Shown: positions 1 to 8,950, counted from the first letter of the stretch. The stretch: 40,367 nucleotides of DNA from Actinomyces sp. (GCA_018375675.1 JAHACW010000018.1:1-40367), one strand, 5' to 3'. Numbers and translations: made by a program. The notes: generated by a model not told the origin, from the sequence alone.

Positions 1-1
1 T

Positions 2-244
2 ATTGCCGCTCCCGCGATTCTGGGCGGCCTGCGTAACGGGTTTGCACTGTCTGTGACGGGCGCGTTCGTGGGGGAGATGGTCAAGGGAGGGTCCGGGCTC
101 GGTCAGGTACTCACTCAAATGAGAAGCAACGTGGACACCGCAGGCATGTTCGTCGTCATCGCGATCCTGTGCATCATGGCAACAATTTTGTACGTCATCG
201 TGTATCGAATCGAGCGGTCGAAGCGCTACGCCATCACGCAGTGA
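2..244 (+). CDS. ABC transporter permease, C-terminal part only (5' end outside window)
   Basis: This is the tail of an inner-membrane permease of the binding-protein-dependent type. The frame is open from the window edge and ends at TGA 242-244. The first residues read IAAPAILGGLRNGF, matching the end of the cytoplasmic 'EAA' loop that contacts the ATPase. It is followed by a GAFVGEMV segment and a final hydrophobic helix (about 20 residues from FVVIAILCIM). The next gene is a substrate-binding lipoprotein 12 nt downstream, so the pair belongs to one importer. By family this is the SsuC/TauC/ThiX-like class. Substrate is inferred from the neighbour (pyrimidine or sulfonate type) and is not proven. 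Confidence 0.85.
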   Translation: MAAPAILGGLRNGFALSVTGAFVGEMVKGGSGLGQVLTQMRSNVDTAGMFVVIAILCIMATILYVIVYRIERSKRYAITQ

Positions 245-256
245 AGGAGACATCCC

Positions 257-1306
257 TTGAAGCTTTCCACTATCGTTCGCGCGACCGTTATCGGCGCCAG
301 CGTCTCGCTGGTACTCGGCGCTTGCACAGTCGGTCCCGGTGCCACGCAGTCGGGCGCGTCCTCGCAGGGCGCCTCGGACGTGACGATCGGCCTGACCTAC
401 ATCCCGAACGTGCAGTTTGCCCCTGTCTATGTCGCTGATTCTCAGGGGCTGTATAACGACGCCGGTATCACACCCACCGTTCGGCATCACGGCTCGGATG
501 AGGGCCTGTTCACGGCGCTTCTCGCCGGCCAGGAGGACGTGGTCATTGCCTCCGGTGACGAGGCTGCGGTTGCCGCCTCGCAGGGTATGGACCTCGTGTC
601 AATTGGCCAGTATTACGCGACCTACCCGGGGAGTGTCATCGTCCCTGCCTCGTCATCGATCACGAACCTGGCTGACCTCGCCGGAAAGAACATCGGTATT
701 CCGGGTGAGTATGGTTCGAGCTACTACGCCACTCTTGCCGCTATCAAGGCCGGTGGCCTGCAGACGTCGGACGTGACCATTTCGTCGATTGGCTACACGC
801 AGCAGGCGGCCCTCGCGGCTGGCCAGGTGGACGCAGTCGTTGGCTTTACCAACAACGACGCGGTGCAAATGAGGCTGGCAGGCATCGACATCCGGGAGAT
901 CCCGTTGGATGGTGCCTCGACTCCGCTGGTGGCGGCCTCGATTATTACGACGCGCGAGTGGGCGCAGGCCCACCCTGATGCGGCACGCGCGGTCGTGTCC
1001 GCAACCACCGAGGCGATGAACGCGATCGCGGCCGATCCTCAGGTCGCGATTGACGCAACGGCGAAGTGGGATACGACGCTCAGCGACGAGACGTCGCTGG
1101 CCGCAGCCAATGCTGTACTCGCTGCGACCGTTCCTCTGTGGCTCGGAGACGATGCCCACGCTGACGGCGTGCAAGACCTTGCCACTTGGTCTTCCATGGT
1201 GTCGTTCCTGACCTCGATTGGGGTCCTCGAAGGAGACGTCGATCCGACCGTCATCGTGACCAACGAGTACGCCAGTACGGCTGATTCCGCGTCGCCTCAG
1301 TCCTAA
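257..1306 (+). CDS. ABC transporter substrate-binding lipoprotein, NMT1/THI5-like
   Basis: The likely role is extracytoplasmic capture of a small ligand for the permease upstream. Start TTG 257 is supported by GAAGGAGA at 243-250. Residues 1-23 form a lipoprotein signal ending LGAC, so Cys23 would be lipidated; lnt lies in this window. The mature protein has the periplasmic-binding-protein type II fold signature of the NMT1/THI5 family: GLTYIPNVQFAPVYVA near the N-terminus, then a GQEDVVIASGDE stretch and KNIGIPGEYGSSY. Relatives bind hydroxymethylpyrimidine or formylaminopyrimidine (ThiY), or alkanesulfonates and nitrate. The sequence alone does not decide; a thiamine precursor is my preferred guess. 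Length 349 aa is normal for the family. Confidence 0.85.
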   Translation: MKLSTIVRATVIGASVSLVLGACTVGPGATQSGASSQGASDVTIGLTYIPNVQFAPVYVADSQGLYNDAGITPTVRHHGSDEGLFTALLAGQEDVVIASGDEAAVAASQGMDLVSIGQYYATYPGSVIVPASSSITNLADLAGKNIGIPGEYGSSYYATLAAIKAGGLQTSDVTISSIGYTQQAALAAGQVDAVVGFTNNDAVQMRLAGIDIREIPLDGASTPLVAASIITTREWAQAHPDAARAVVSATTEAMNAIAADPQVAIDATAKWDTTLSDETSLAAANAVLAATVPLWLGDDAHADGVQDLATWSSMVSFLTSIGVLEGDVDPTVIVTNEYASTADSASPQS

Positions 1307-1343
1307 ACGGTGCGCCGTATGCTCGGGACGCGCGCGTTTCGCG

Positions 1344-1349
1344 TAGGGT
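1344..1349 (+). promoter_or_regulatory. -10 element for leaderless pafB transcript
   Basis: TAGGGT fits the actinobacterial TANNNT -10 pattern and ends exactly 6 nt before the GTG start at 1356. No Shine-Dalgarno sequence lies in those 6 nt, so transcription would begin at or next to the start codon. Confidence 0.5.
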
Positions 1350-1355
1350 AGGCGG

Positions 1356-2288
1356 GTGAGTACCGCTGTCAACGCTAACGTGCGCGTCCTTGAGCTTTTT
1401 GTCGAGCTCCTGGGCGCGCGTCCCGGGCGCACGAAGGCGCAATTGCGTGCTCTTCCCGGATATCAGGGGCTCGCAGCCGATGCCTTCGAAACGCAGTTTC
1501 AGCGCGACAAAGATGCATTGCGCGACGCTGGTGCCCACATGACGATTCACTCGGGGGAGCGCTACAGCATCGCCTGGGATTCTTTTGCGCCCGGCATCGA
1601 AGTGACGAGTACCGACCGCGCGCTCATGTCGCTGGCCGCACGCGCGTGGGATAGCAGCGAGTTTTTCGCCGACGCGATCGATGCGAAGGCCGCTGCAGCT
1701 TCCTCCGAGGACGTTTCTGCACCCGCTATTCGCCTGGGTCTCACCGGTATCGGGGCGGCCACTGTCTTGTCGCAGGCCATTCGCGAGCGGCGCGTGGTGT
1801 GTTTCGAATACCCGGGCTCGCGCGAGCTCACTGAGCGCTCCGTCGAGCCGTGGGCTCTGTCGGTGCAGGGTCGCGCCTTGTACTTGTGGGGGTGGGATCT
1901 CGACAGAGGGGACGAACGCACTTTCCGTGTGTCGCGCATACGCTCGCAGATTTCCTTCATCGGAGAGCCGGGCGACGCTTCGCTTCCTCCCGAGGGGGCG
2001 GTGTTTCCTCGCGTGTCATCATTCGTCTCTCCCGTCGTCCACGTGCGCGCGGACTCCACTGCGCGCACGCTTCTCCACGGTTACGAGGCCGGGGCATCGT
2101 CTGAGGCGCACGGTTCGCCTCGGCACGGCTGGGAACGTATCGCGCTTGAAGGCGCAGAGATGGGAACGTGGATCGGCCGTCTCCTTCCTGTGGCGGATGA
2201 CGTCGTCGTCGTCGCACCCGAGCTGCTGAGAGACGCGATGGTGACGCGTCTGCGTACTGCTGCCACGTGGGGTGAGCACGATGCCTGA
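1356..2288 (+). CDS. pafB: WYL-domain transcriptional regulator PafB
   Basis: PafB forms, with PafC, the DNA-damage-responsive activator PafBC known from mycobacteria. The N-terminal third (about residues 1-75) looks like a winged-helix DNA-binding domain (RVLELFVELLGARPG, FETQFQRDKDALRDAG). The middle carries the WYL region (RERRVVCFEYPGS, VEPWALSVQGRALYLWGWDL, RTFRVSRI), which in this family senses a nucleic-acid ligand, followed by a C-terminal extension. Length 310 aa fits PafB. The gene overlaps pafC, which supports a PafB-PafC pair. Upstream is an importer gene rather than pafA, so the Pup-ligase context found in mycobacteria is absent here. Start GTG 1356 is supported by a -10 box 6 nt upstream. 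Confidence 0.9.
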   Translation: MSTAVNANVRVLELFVELLGARPGRTKAQLRALPGYQGLAADAFETQFQRDKDALRDAGAHMTIHSGERYSIAWDSFAPGIEVTSTDRALMSLAARAWDSSEFFADAIDAKAAAASSEDVSAPAIRLGLTGIGAATVLSQAIRERRVVCFEYPGSRELTERSVEPWALSVQGRALYLWGWDLDRGDERTFRVSRIRSQISFIGEPGDASLPPEGAVFPRVSSFVSPVVHVRADSTARTLLHGYEAGASSEAHGSPRHGWERIALEGAEMGTWIGRLLPVADDVVVVAPELLRDAMVTRLRTAATWGEHDA

Positions 2289-3219
2289 GAACGTTCAGCT
2301 GGCCGTCGTCCGGCTTGCCTCGATGGTGGCGTGGATGAGCGAGCACCCGGGCACGAGCGTCGATGAGATCGCTGCGCATTTCCATCGCACTCGCCGGCAG
2401 GTGCGTCGCGACGTCGAATACCTTGCCTCCGTTGGAGATTCACTGCCCGGCGCGTCCTTTGAGCTCGATTGGGAGCTGTACGAGCAAGAACAGCGTGTCT
2501 CGCTGCGCTCGACGCTGGGTGCCTCGGCACCGCTGCGGCTGTCAACGCTTGAGGCGCAGGCTCTTCTCATTGGCCTGTCTGCGATGACTCCGCTGCTCGG
2601 CAAGGAGCTGTCCGCTCATGTTCCGCACGCAGCCCTCGTCGTCTGTGCGCTCGGTGGCTTGAAGGAGGCTGACGCCGAACAGCACGTGGAAGCGATTCCG
2701 TCTCCGGCCTCGTCGAGCGCGAGCCTTGAGACTCTGCGCGACGCCCTCCTGCGCGAAGAACGAGTGTCTTTCACCTATGTGTCCGCTTCAGGCGTGCGCA
2801 CGCGCCGCATCGTCGACCCGTGGTCGCTCGAGGCGAGCGCGAGCGGCTGGCTTCTGCGCGGCTGGTGCACTCGCGCGGGCGAGGCACGCAGCTTTGCGGT
2901 CGCGTCCATCAGCGACGTGCACGGCGAGGGGCCACGCGTCGAGGAGCCGCGCCGCATACGTCATGACGCACCCACCTGGACGCTCGACGTCGATCGAGAT
3001 GCTCGTTGGATCGCCGACGAATACGACGGTCACATCATTGCCGAGCTGGACGGCGGGGGAGCGCGCATCACCCTGCCCGTCTGGAACGAACAGTGGGGCC
3101 TGAGCCTCCTCATCGACATTGCCCCACACCTGCGCGCAGCAACACCGGATATGCGCGACGAGGCCGCACGCCGTGCGCGCTCAGTTTTGTTGACCTGGAC
3201 CCGAGAGGATGCATCGTGA
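2281..3219 (+). CDS. pafC: WYL-domain transcriptional regulator PafC
   Basis: This is the second WYL-domain subunit of PafBC. It has an N-terminal helix-turn-helix (MVAWMSEHPGTSVDEIAAHF, TRRQVRRDVEYLASVGD) and a C-terminal WYL domain with REERVSFTYVSASG, VDPWSLEASASGWLLRGWC and RSFAVASISDV. I chose ATG 2281; GTG 2272, three codons earlier, is an alternative. Either way the start lies inside the end of pafB (stop 2286-2288), so the two are probably translationally coupled. The stop at 3217-3219 overlaps the start of helY in a GTGA arrangement. Length is 312 aa from ATG. The WYL core and the pairing with pafB make the assignment strong. Confidence 0.9.
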   Translation: MPENVQLAVVRLASMVAWMSEHPGTSVDEIAAHFHRTRRQVRRDVEYLASVGDSLPGASFELDWELYEQEQRVSLRSTLGASAPLRLSTLEAQALLIGLSAMTPLLGKELSAHVPHAALVVCALGGLKEADAEQHVEAIPSPASSSASLETLRDALLREERVSFTYVSASGVRTRRIVDPWSLEASASGWLLRGWCTRAGEARSFAVASISDVHGEGPRVEEPRRIRHDAPTWTLDVDRDARWIADEYDGHIIAELDGGGARITLPVWNEQWGLSLLIDIAPHLRAATPDMRDEAARRARSVLLTWTREDAS

Positions 3220-5984
3220 GCCCCAAACGACGTCGACACCGCACCCGGGATGCTGACCACGTCACCCAGCGCGAGGAGGAAGTCGGCCTCGGCGTGGGCA
3301 GTGCAGCCCAGCGCTACGCCGCATACAAGGCCGAGGCGCAGGCCGCCTCGTCGCTACGCGCGCGCTGGGTCTCCACGCTGAGCTTCACCCCGGACCCGTT
3401 TCAGATCCAGGCACTCGATGCCGTCGAGGCTGGAAGCTCCGTCCTCGTTGCCGCGCCCACCGGTGCGGGAAAGACGATCGTCGGCCAGTTCGGCGCTTAC
3501 GTCGCTCTCGAGCAAGGCATGCGCGCGTTCTACACGACGCCGATCAAGGCACTGTCCAACCAGAAGTACTTGGAGCTGTGCGACCTGTACGGCGCAGACA
3601 ACGTCGGCCTGGCAACCGGAGACACGTCGGTCAACTCCAGTGCCCCGGTCGTCGTCATGACGACTGAGGTCCTGCGCAACATGATCTACGCCGGCGCACC
3701 CCTGAGCGACTTGGGCGTCGTCATCCTCGACGAGGTCCATTACCTTGCGGATAAGATGCGCGGCCCGGTGTGGGAGGAAGTGATTATTCACCTGCCCGCA
3801 CACGTCGCGATCATCGCCCTGTCGGCCACGGTGTCGAACGCCGAGGAGTTTGGCGCCTGGATTCGGGAAGTGCGCTCCACCTGCGAAATTATCGTGTCCG
3901 AAAAGCGTCCCGTCCCCCTCTATCAGCACATGATCGTCGGCGATGACATCTTTGACCTGTACGCGCCCACCGGTAAGGGGAAGCTCAATCCCGAGCTCGT
4001 GGCCGCGACACGCGACTCCGGGATGCGCGGTGGGCGCGGCTCGCGCTCGTGGAACCGCGACGTTCGAGTGCGGCGCGAATCGCGTCCCTCGACGCTGATT
4101 TCCCTTGATCGCGCGCAGCTGCTGCCCGCCATCACATTCATCTTCTCGCGGGCAGGATGCGAGGATGCTGTGCGTCAGATCCTCTCCACGCGCATCACGC
4201 TGACGACGCGCTCGGAGGCCGCGGAGATCGAGAGCTACGTGGATGAGGTCATCGCGCTTCTACCTCCCGAGGACGCCATCGTCCTCGGCGCCGAGGCGTG
4301 GAAACGCGGCCTCATGCGCGGCATCGCCGCCCACCACGCTGGCATGCTGCCCCTCATGAAGGAGAGCGTCGAGCACCTGTTTTCCCGCGGCCTCGTCAAG
4401 ATGGTGTACGCGACCGAGACGCTCGCGCTCGGGATCAACATGCCCGCCCGCACGGTCGTCATTGAATCGCTGACGAAGTGGAACGGCTCGGCGCACGTCT
4501 CTCTGTCCGCGGGCGAATACACGCAGCTATCGGGACGCGCGGGGCGCCGCGGTATCGACACCGAAGGGCACGCGGTCGTCTCTCATCGTGGGGGAGTGGC
4601 GCCCGAAGAGGTCGCCGCTCTCGCGTCGAAGCGCACGTACCCGTTGATTTCCGCGTTCACTCCGACGTACAACATGGTCGTCAACCTGCTCGCACGCTCA
4701 ACGCGCGCCCAGACTCGTAAGGTGTTGGAGTCTTCTTTTGCCCAGTATCAGGCCGATTCCGCGGTCGTCGCGCTCGCGTCGCGGCTGACCGAACTGGAGG
4801 CTCAGCGCGACGCGACGGTCGAGGATCTGTCGTGTTCGCACGGTGACGTCCGCGAGTACCTGACGCTGCGCGACCAGTTGGGGCAGGCGGAGAAGTCCGG
4901 TGCACGAGCGCGCAAGCGCGAGGCACGAGATGAATCGCGTCGTCTTCTGTCCGGCGTGCGCCCGGGGGACGTCCTCGCACTGACTCGTGGCCGCAAGACG
5001 CGCCTGTGTGTCGTTGGGGCGAAGGCCACCAGCGCCTCGGGCAGAGTCGAGGTCTCGGTGATCGGGGAGGACGCCACGTGGAGGGCACTGGCCCCCGAAG
5101 ACGTGCGCGGTGACATTGCTGTCGTCGGCCATATGTCCATTCCCGGTGGCTCTGCGCTACGGCGCACGAAGGAGCGCACGCGCATCGCCGGGGAGCTGCG
5201 CTCCGGCGCAGCCAAAGGTATCTACGAGCTCCCCACTGAGCCTCCGCAGGCCTCTGATCCGATTTCGGCACTGCGCGTCGCGATGCGTCAGCATCCGGTT
5301 CACCGCTGCCCGCACCGCGAGGAGCACGCTCGTGCTGGCGCCCAGTGGGCACGTCTGGCCCGCGAGATTGATCGTCTCCGCTCGTCGATCGACTCCCAGA
5401 CGGGTTCCGTGGCCGCCCAGTTTGACCGTGTCTGCGCGGTCCTCGAGCGCCTCGGCTTTTTGTCGGGGGACGAGGTCACAGACGCAGGTCAACGCTTGCG
5501 CCGAATCTTTGGCGAGCGCGACCTGGTGGTGGCCATGTCGATGAACGAGGGCACGTGGAATGAGCTCGACGAGGCGGAGCTCGCGTCGATGGTTTCTGCG
5601 CTCGTCTACGATTCTCGCTCCGACGACGATGCGCAGCAGCTGGCTCCTGCGGGCGTGGGCATTCGGTTGCAGGAAGCGTGGCACGAGAGCCTGGCGACCT
5701 TGGAGCGCGTGCACCGCGTCGAAAAGGCCTGTGGCTGCGACCTGACACCGAACCTTGACGCCGGCCTGATGGCTGCCACACTTGCGTGGGCGCACGGCTC
5801 GACGCTGGCCACGGCGATTGATGCCACGCCAATCCAGGCCGGGGACTTCGTCCGCTGGATGCGTCAGGTCATGGACTGCCTCGGCCAGATTGCGTCGGCG
5901 TCGTCGAGCGGCGAGCTGGCGCGAAAGGCCGAGGCCGCGAAGGACCGCATCGGTCGCGGTATCGTTGCGTGGTCGACGATTTGA
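3216..5984 (+). CDS. helY: Ski2/Mtr4-like superfamily 2 RNA helicase (HelY type)
   Basis: This is an ATP-dependent helicase of the SKI2/MTR4 branch, 922 aa from GTG 3216. The open frame extends further upstream, but that part lies over pafC; GTG 3216 overlaps the pafC stop by 4 nt and has GAGAGGAT at 3203-3210 as a ribosome site. Motifs in order: FQIQALDAVEAG (Q-like), APTGAGKT (I), TTPIKALSNQ (Ia), LDEVHYL (II), ALSATVSN (III), then YATETLALGINMPAR (V) and YTQLSGRAGRRG (VI). A C-terminal all-helical DSHCT region ends the protein. M. tuberculosis HelY sits in the same pafBC neighbourhood, but there tatA and tatC intervene. The RNA substrate is unknown. Confidence 0.92.
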   Translation: MSPKRRRHRTRDADHVTQREEEVGLGVGSAAQRYAAYKAEAQAASSLRARWVSTLSFTPDPFQIQALDAVEAGSSVLVAAPTGAGKTIVGQFGAYVALEQGMRAFYTTPIKALSNQKYLELCDLYGADNVGLATGDTSVNSSAPVVVMTTEVLRNMIYAGAPLSDLGVVILDEVHYLADKMRGPVWEEVIIHLPAHVAIIALSATVSNAEEFGAWIREVRSTCEIIVSEKRPVPLYQHMIVGDDIFDLYAPTGKGKLNPELVAATRDSGMRGGRGSRSWNRDVRVRRESRPSTLISLDRAQLLPAITFIFSRAGCEDAVRQILSTRITLTTRSEAAEIESYVDEVIALLPPEDAIVLGAEAWKRGLMRGIAAHHAGMLPLMKESVEHLFSRGLVKMVYATETLALGINMPARTVVIESLTKWNGSAHVSLSAGEYTQLSGRAGRRGIDTEGHAVVSHRGGVAPEEVAALASKRTYPLISAFTPTYNMVVNLLARSTRAQTRKVLESSFAQYQADSAVVALASRLTELEAQRDATVEDLSCSHGDVREYLTLRDQLGQAEKSGARARKREARDESRRLLSGVRPGDVLALTRGRKTRLCVVGAKATSASGRVEVSVIGEDATWRALAPEDVRGDIAVVGHMSIPGGSALRRTKERTRIAGELRSGAAKGIYELPTEPPQASDPISALRVAMRQHPVHRCPHREEHARAGAQWARLAREIDRLRSSIDSQTGSVAAQFDRVCAVLERLGFLSGDEVTDAGQRLRRIFGERDLVVAMSMNEGTWNELDEAELASMVSALVYDSRSDDDAQQLAPAGVGIRLQEAWHESLATLERVHRVEKACGCDLTPNLDAGLMAATLAWAHGSTLATAIDATPIQAGDFVRWMRQVMDCLGQIASASSSGELARKAEAAKDRIGRGIVAWSTI

Positions 5985-6000
5985 GACACGTGGAGGGCTA

Positions 6001-7620
6001 GTGGGGCATCAGGACATCTTGCGGCGCGCATCGTTCGCACACGTATGCGGCGATTCGATCATCGCCGCGATCGCCGGTCTGGCGCTGTATGCGTCGTTTC
6101 CGCCCGTGGGCTGGTGGTGGCTGTCGGTGCCCGCACTCGCCCTGTTTGTGTCGCGCATTGACGAGGCCAGGGCCCCGCGTGCGCTGACGGTGACGTTCGT
6201 GTTCGGCATGAGCTTCTGGGTTCCTCTCATCGACTGGATTCCGCTAGCCGTCGGCACGACGCCCCCGTGGTTCGTTCTCGCGCTCGTGCAGACATTCTTC
6301 TTCATGGGCTGGGTCCTCTTTGCTCGCTGGACGCAGCTGTGGCGGTGGGCGCGAGGTCCGCTTACCCAGGCTTTCTTGTTCGCGCTGACCTGGGCCGGCG
6401 TCGACGCTGCTCGCTCGCGCTGGCCATGGTCGGGCTTCCCGTGGGGGTCCGTTGCGTTACCTCAGGTGGATTCGCCGCTCGGCCATCTCGCACCCTACGG
6501 CGGAACCACGCTGATCACCGCGGTCGTCGTTTTTCTCGCCGTTCTCGTACGCCGCGCTTTCGCGGCTCGCGACGCCGCGGTTCTGCGCGAGCATTGGTTT
6601 TCGCGTCCGGCATTGGCCGTCATCGTCGCCGCCGCATACGTCTCGCCCCTCGCAATTTCTTTGCCTAATCAGGCGGAGAACGGCATGCTGCGCGTCGGTG
6701 TCGTCCAAGGCGACATCGCACTGCCTGGGGCCGAGGCGTACAGCCGTGAGGGGGAGGTGACCGAAAACAACGTGCGCGCGTCCCTCGAACTTGCGCAGTC
6801 CCCTCAGGTCATTGATCGCCCGATCGACATCGCACTGTGGGGCGAGGGATCCGTTGACCGCGATCCGCTTGCATTCCCTGCGATTGGCCAGGCTGTCGAT
6901 CGAGCCGCCACGGCGCTGGATGCTCCTATCCTGATTGGCTACACGAATCTGAACGAGCGCGACCGCGTGAAGAACTGGCTGGCTGTGTGGGAGCCGGGCA
7001 CGGGAATGGACGAGTCCGCCCGTTATTCCAAGCATGTTCCCGTTCCCTTTGGCGAGTTCATTCCTTTCCGGGACGTTATCGCTTCGTTCGCGACCGAGGT
7101 TGCTCAGGCCAGCAAGGACATGGAAGCGGGGGAGGAGCCTCCCCTGATGACGGTCCAGGCGCGCGATGGGCGCAGCATTCCCCTCGCCGTCGGTATCTGT
7201 TTCGAGGCTGCGTACCCCCTCGTGATCAGCGACGGCGTTGGTCGTGGCGGTCAGGCGATCATCGTTCCCTCGAACAACTATCATTTCCGCTCCTCGGGCG
7301 AGTCCGCTCAGCAGGGCCAGCTCTTGCGTATGCGCGCAATGGAGTATTCGCGCAGTGCCGTTCAGGCTTCCACGACCGGCCACTCGTACGTGATTCGTCC
7401 CGACGGCTCGATTCTCGCGAGCACGGGTACCGAGGAGGCAGCAACGCTCGCTGCCGACATCCCGCTTCGCACCTCGCAGACGTTGACGGCTTTGGCGGGG
7501 GAGAGGATTCCACACGCCGTGATGGTGGCGACGCTGATCATCGCAATTCTCGCCACCGCAACAGTTATCGGACAAGGAATCAGGGCATCAGCGCGCGCCA
7601 GACGTGCATCCGGCCACTAA
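6001..7620 (+). CDS. lnt: Apolipoprotein N-acyltransferase
   Basis: Lnt transfers a third acyl chain from phospholipid to the N-terminal cysteine of lipoproteins at the membrane. From GTG 6001 it has 539 aa, with TGGAGGGC at 5991-5998 just upstream as ribosome site. The N-terminal ~200 residues carry several membrane helices. The C-terminal nitrilase-type domain shows the catalytic triad in order: Glu in ALWGEGSVDRD, Lys in YSKHVPVPFGEFIPF, Cys in VGICFEAAYP. The next gene is ppm1; in M. tuberculosis the two activities are fused in one protein, whereas here they are separate genes 19 nt apart. A final hydrophobic helix ends the protein. Confidence 0.92.
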   Translation: MGHQDILRRASFAHVCGDSIIAAIAGLALYASFPPVGWWWLSVPALALFVSRIDEARAPRALTVTFVFGMSFWVPLIDWIPLAVGTTPPWFVLALVQTFFFMGWVLFARWTQLWRWARGPLTQAFLFALTWAGVDAARSRWPWSGFPWGSVALPQVDSPLGHLAPYGGTTLITAVVVFLAVLVRRAFAARDAAVLREHWFSRPALAVIVAAAYVSPLAISLPNQAENGMLRVGVVQGDIALPGAEAYSREGEVTENNVRASLELAQSPQVIDRPIDIALWGEGSVDRDPLAFPAIGQAVDRAATALDAPILIGYTNLNERDRVKNWLAVWEPGTGMDESARYSKHVPVPFGEFIPFRDVIASFATEVAQASKDMEAGEEPPLMTVQARDGRSIPLAVGICFEAAYPLVISDGVGRGGQAIIVPSNNYHFRSSGESAQQGQLLRMRAMEYSRSAVQASTTGHSYVIRPDGSILASTGTEEAATLAADIPLRTSQTLTALAGERIPHAVMVATLIIAILATATVIGQGIRASARARRASGH

Positions 7621-7639
7621 ATTCGGCAAGATGTGAGTC

Positions 7640-8425
7640 ATGACTGAATCCGTTCCTTCCTCTCCGTCGCCGTCCGGCGACCACACCCTGATCGTCATTC
7701 CAACGTACAACGAGATGTCGACGCTGCCGACGATTCTGGGCGATATCTGGGCAAACGTGCCGGGTGCGCACGTGCTCATCGTCGACGATTCGTCGCCGGA
7801 CGGAACTGGGGAGTGGGCCGACAACCGACGCGAGGGCGAGGATCGTCTCCATGTCCTCCATCGCCCCGCGAAGTCGGGGCTTGCCACCGCGTACGTCGAC
7901 GGCATTGGCTGGGGCATCGACCAGGGATACCCCTTCATTCTTCAGATGGATGCGGATGGGTCGCATCGTCCCGTTGATCTGCCGAAGCTACTCAGCCGCA
8001 TGGCTGGTCCGGACCGTCCGGACCTGGTCATCGGTTCGCGTTGGGTGCCCGGCGGAGCCATCAACGGATGGTCGGCGAAGCGTGTCGCCCTGTCCAAGGC
8101 CGGCAATTATTATGTCCGTTTTTGCCTGGGCACACCCGTGCGCGATGCGACGGCAGGCCTGCGCCTACACCGCGCGTCTTTCCTGAGCGAACACGCGGTT
8201 CTCGGTCGGGTAGCGACAACAGGATTCGGGTTCCAGGTCGAAATGACCGAGCTCGAACGTTCCCTCGGCGCGACCATCGCTGAGGTTCCGATCACCTTTG
8301 ACGAGCGCATGGCCGGTGAGTCGAAGCTCGACTCGTCGATTTTCGTCGAGGAGCTCGTGATGGTAACGAAAGGCGGCCTGAGCCGACTGGCCCAGGCCGC
8401 ACGACAGGTACTGCCGAAGCGTTAG
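7640..8425 (+). CDS. ppm1: Polyprenol monophosphomannose synthase (GT2 family)
   Basis: The enzyme transfers mannose from GDP-mannose to polyprenyl phosphate, giving the lipid-linked donor for extracytoplasmic mannosylation (protein O-mannosylation, lipoglycans). The GT-A fold is clear: IPTYNEMSTLPTILGDI at the nucleotide end, VDDSSPDGTGEWAD, then QMDADGSHRP with the metal-binding DAD, and GSRWVPGGAINGWS. It has 261 aa and no C-terminal membrane domain, as in soluble DPM1-type synthases. Its stop overlaps the rbpA stop by 3 nt on the other strand. Position after lnt matches the mycobacterial lnt-ppm1 fusion order. Which acceptors are mannosylated cannot be seen here. Confidence 0.9.
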   Translation: MTESVPSSPSPSGDHTLIVIPTYNEMSTLPTILGDIWANVPGAHVLIVDDSSPDGTGEWADNRREGEDRLHVLHRPAKSGLATAYVDGIGWGIDQGYPFILQMDADGSHRPVDLPKLLSRMAGPDRPDLVIGSRWVPGGAINGWSAKRVALSKAGNYYVRFCLGTPVRDATAGLRLHRASFLSEHAVLGRVATTGFGFQVEMTELERSLGATIAEVPITFDERMAGESKLDSSIFVEELVMVTKGGLSRLAQAARQVLPKR

Positions 8426-8787
8426 CCCTTGCGGTAGGAACCTTCAGGACGCAGGCGCCCCTCGCGATATGCGGTCAGCTGCTCGGTCAGAACGACCTCG
8501 AGTTCCTCAATCGAGCGACGCTCGAGCAGCATGTCCCAGTGGGTGCGCTGCGGCTTGACGGGCTTGTTTTCCTCATCCTCGACGGTTTCGCCGATGAGCT
8601 CGGCCGCCTGGCCACACTTGCATTCCCACGTCGCAGGTGCGGTGGCTTCGCTGGACAGCGTCACCTCGAACTCGTGACCATTGGGGCACGCGTAACGGAC
8701 GACGAAACGATCGGCGAAAACGACACCATCCTCAGACTCGAGGGACTTCGCACCGATCTGCATGCCACGCAGTGCGCGGTCAGCCAT
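8422..8787 (-). CDS. rbpA: RNA polymerase-binding protein RbpA
   Basis: RbpA binds RNA polymerase and group 1/2 sigma factors and stabilises open complexes. The start is ATG 8787, backed by a strong AGGAGG (8793-8798), which gives 121 aa; longer readings would add 29 residues without a ribosome site. MADRALRGMQIGAKSLESE is the typical N-terminal tail. The central fold has YACPNGHEFEV and WECKCGQAA, so three Cys and a His are positioned for zinc as in the Streptomyces protein. The C-terminal THWDMLLERRSIEELE is the basic linker and sigma-interacting helix. It is convergent with ppm1, with overlapping stop codons and no terminator between them. Confidence 0.95.
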   Translation of the reverse strand: MADRALRGMQIGAKSLESEDGVVFADRFVVRYACPNGHEFEVTLSSEATAPATWECKCGQAAELIGETVEDEENKPVKPQRTHWDMLLERRSIEELEVVLTEQLTAYREGRLRPEGSYRKG

Positions 8788-8821
8788 AACAGCCTCCTGA
8801 ACAAAAGAACGAAACGGGTCC

Positions 8822-8827
8822 ATTCTA
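8822..8827 (-). promoter_or_regulatory. Candidate -10 element for rbpA
   Basis: On the minus strand this reads TAGAAT, a near-consensus -10, 34 nt before the rbpA start. No convincing -35 is visible at 16-18 nt. A sigma-R type GGAAT-N18-GTT promoter, known for Streptomyces rbpA, was looked for and not seen. Confidence 0.35.
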
Positions 8828-8885
8828 TCTGACACGTCAAGCGGAACGCTCCCACGACCTCGTCCGAGCTCCACCCCACGATCCG

Positions 8886-8899
8886 ATAATGTACATTAT
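8886..8899. promoter_or_regulatory. 14-nt perfect palindrome in the rbpA/PAP2 divergent region
   Basis: ATAATGTACATTAT is a perfect palindrome lying about 98 nt before rbpA and 51 nt before the PAP2 gene. Its AT-rich symmetry stands out from the surroundings. It could be an operator for either divergent gene; no cognate regulator is identified. Confidence 0.4.
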
Positions 8900-8937
8900 G
8901 TCCGTTTTTCTTTATCGACCCCTCTCCGACCACGCGG

Positions 8938-8943
8938 TACAGT
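8938..8943 (+). promoter_or_regulatory. -10 element for leaderless PAP2-family gene
   Basis: TACAGT (TANNNT) ends 7 nt before ATG 8951, and no ribosome site lies between. Confidence 0.45.
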
Positions 8944-8950
8944 TACAGTC

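Noticed and set aside
3006..3215. 70-codon upstream extension of helY
   Set aside because: It lies entirely within pafC in another frame. GTG 3216 has a ribosome site and overlaps the pafC stop as is usual in this operon.
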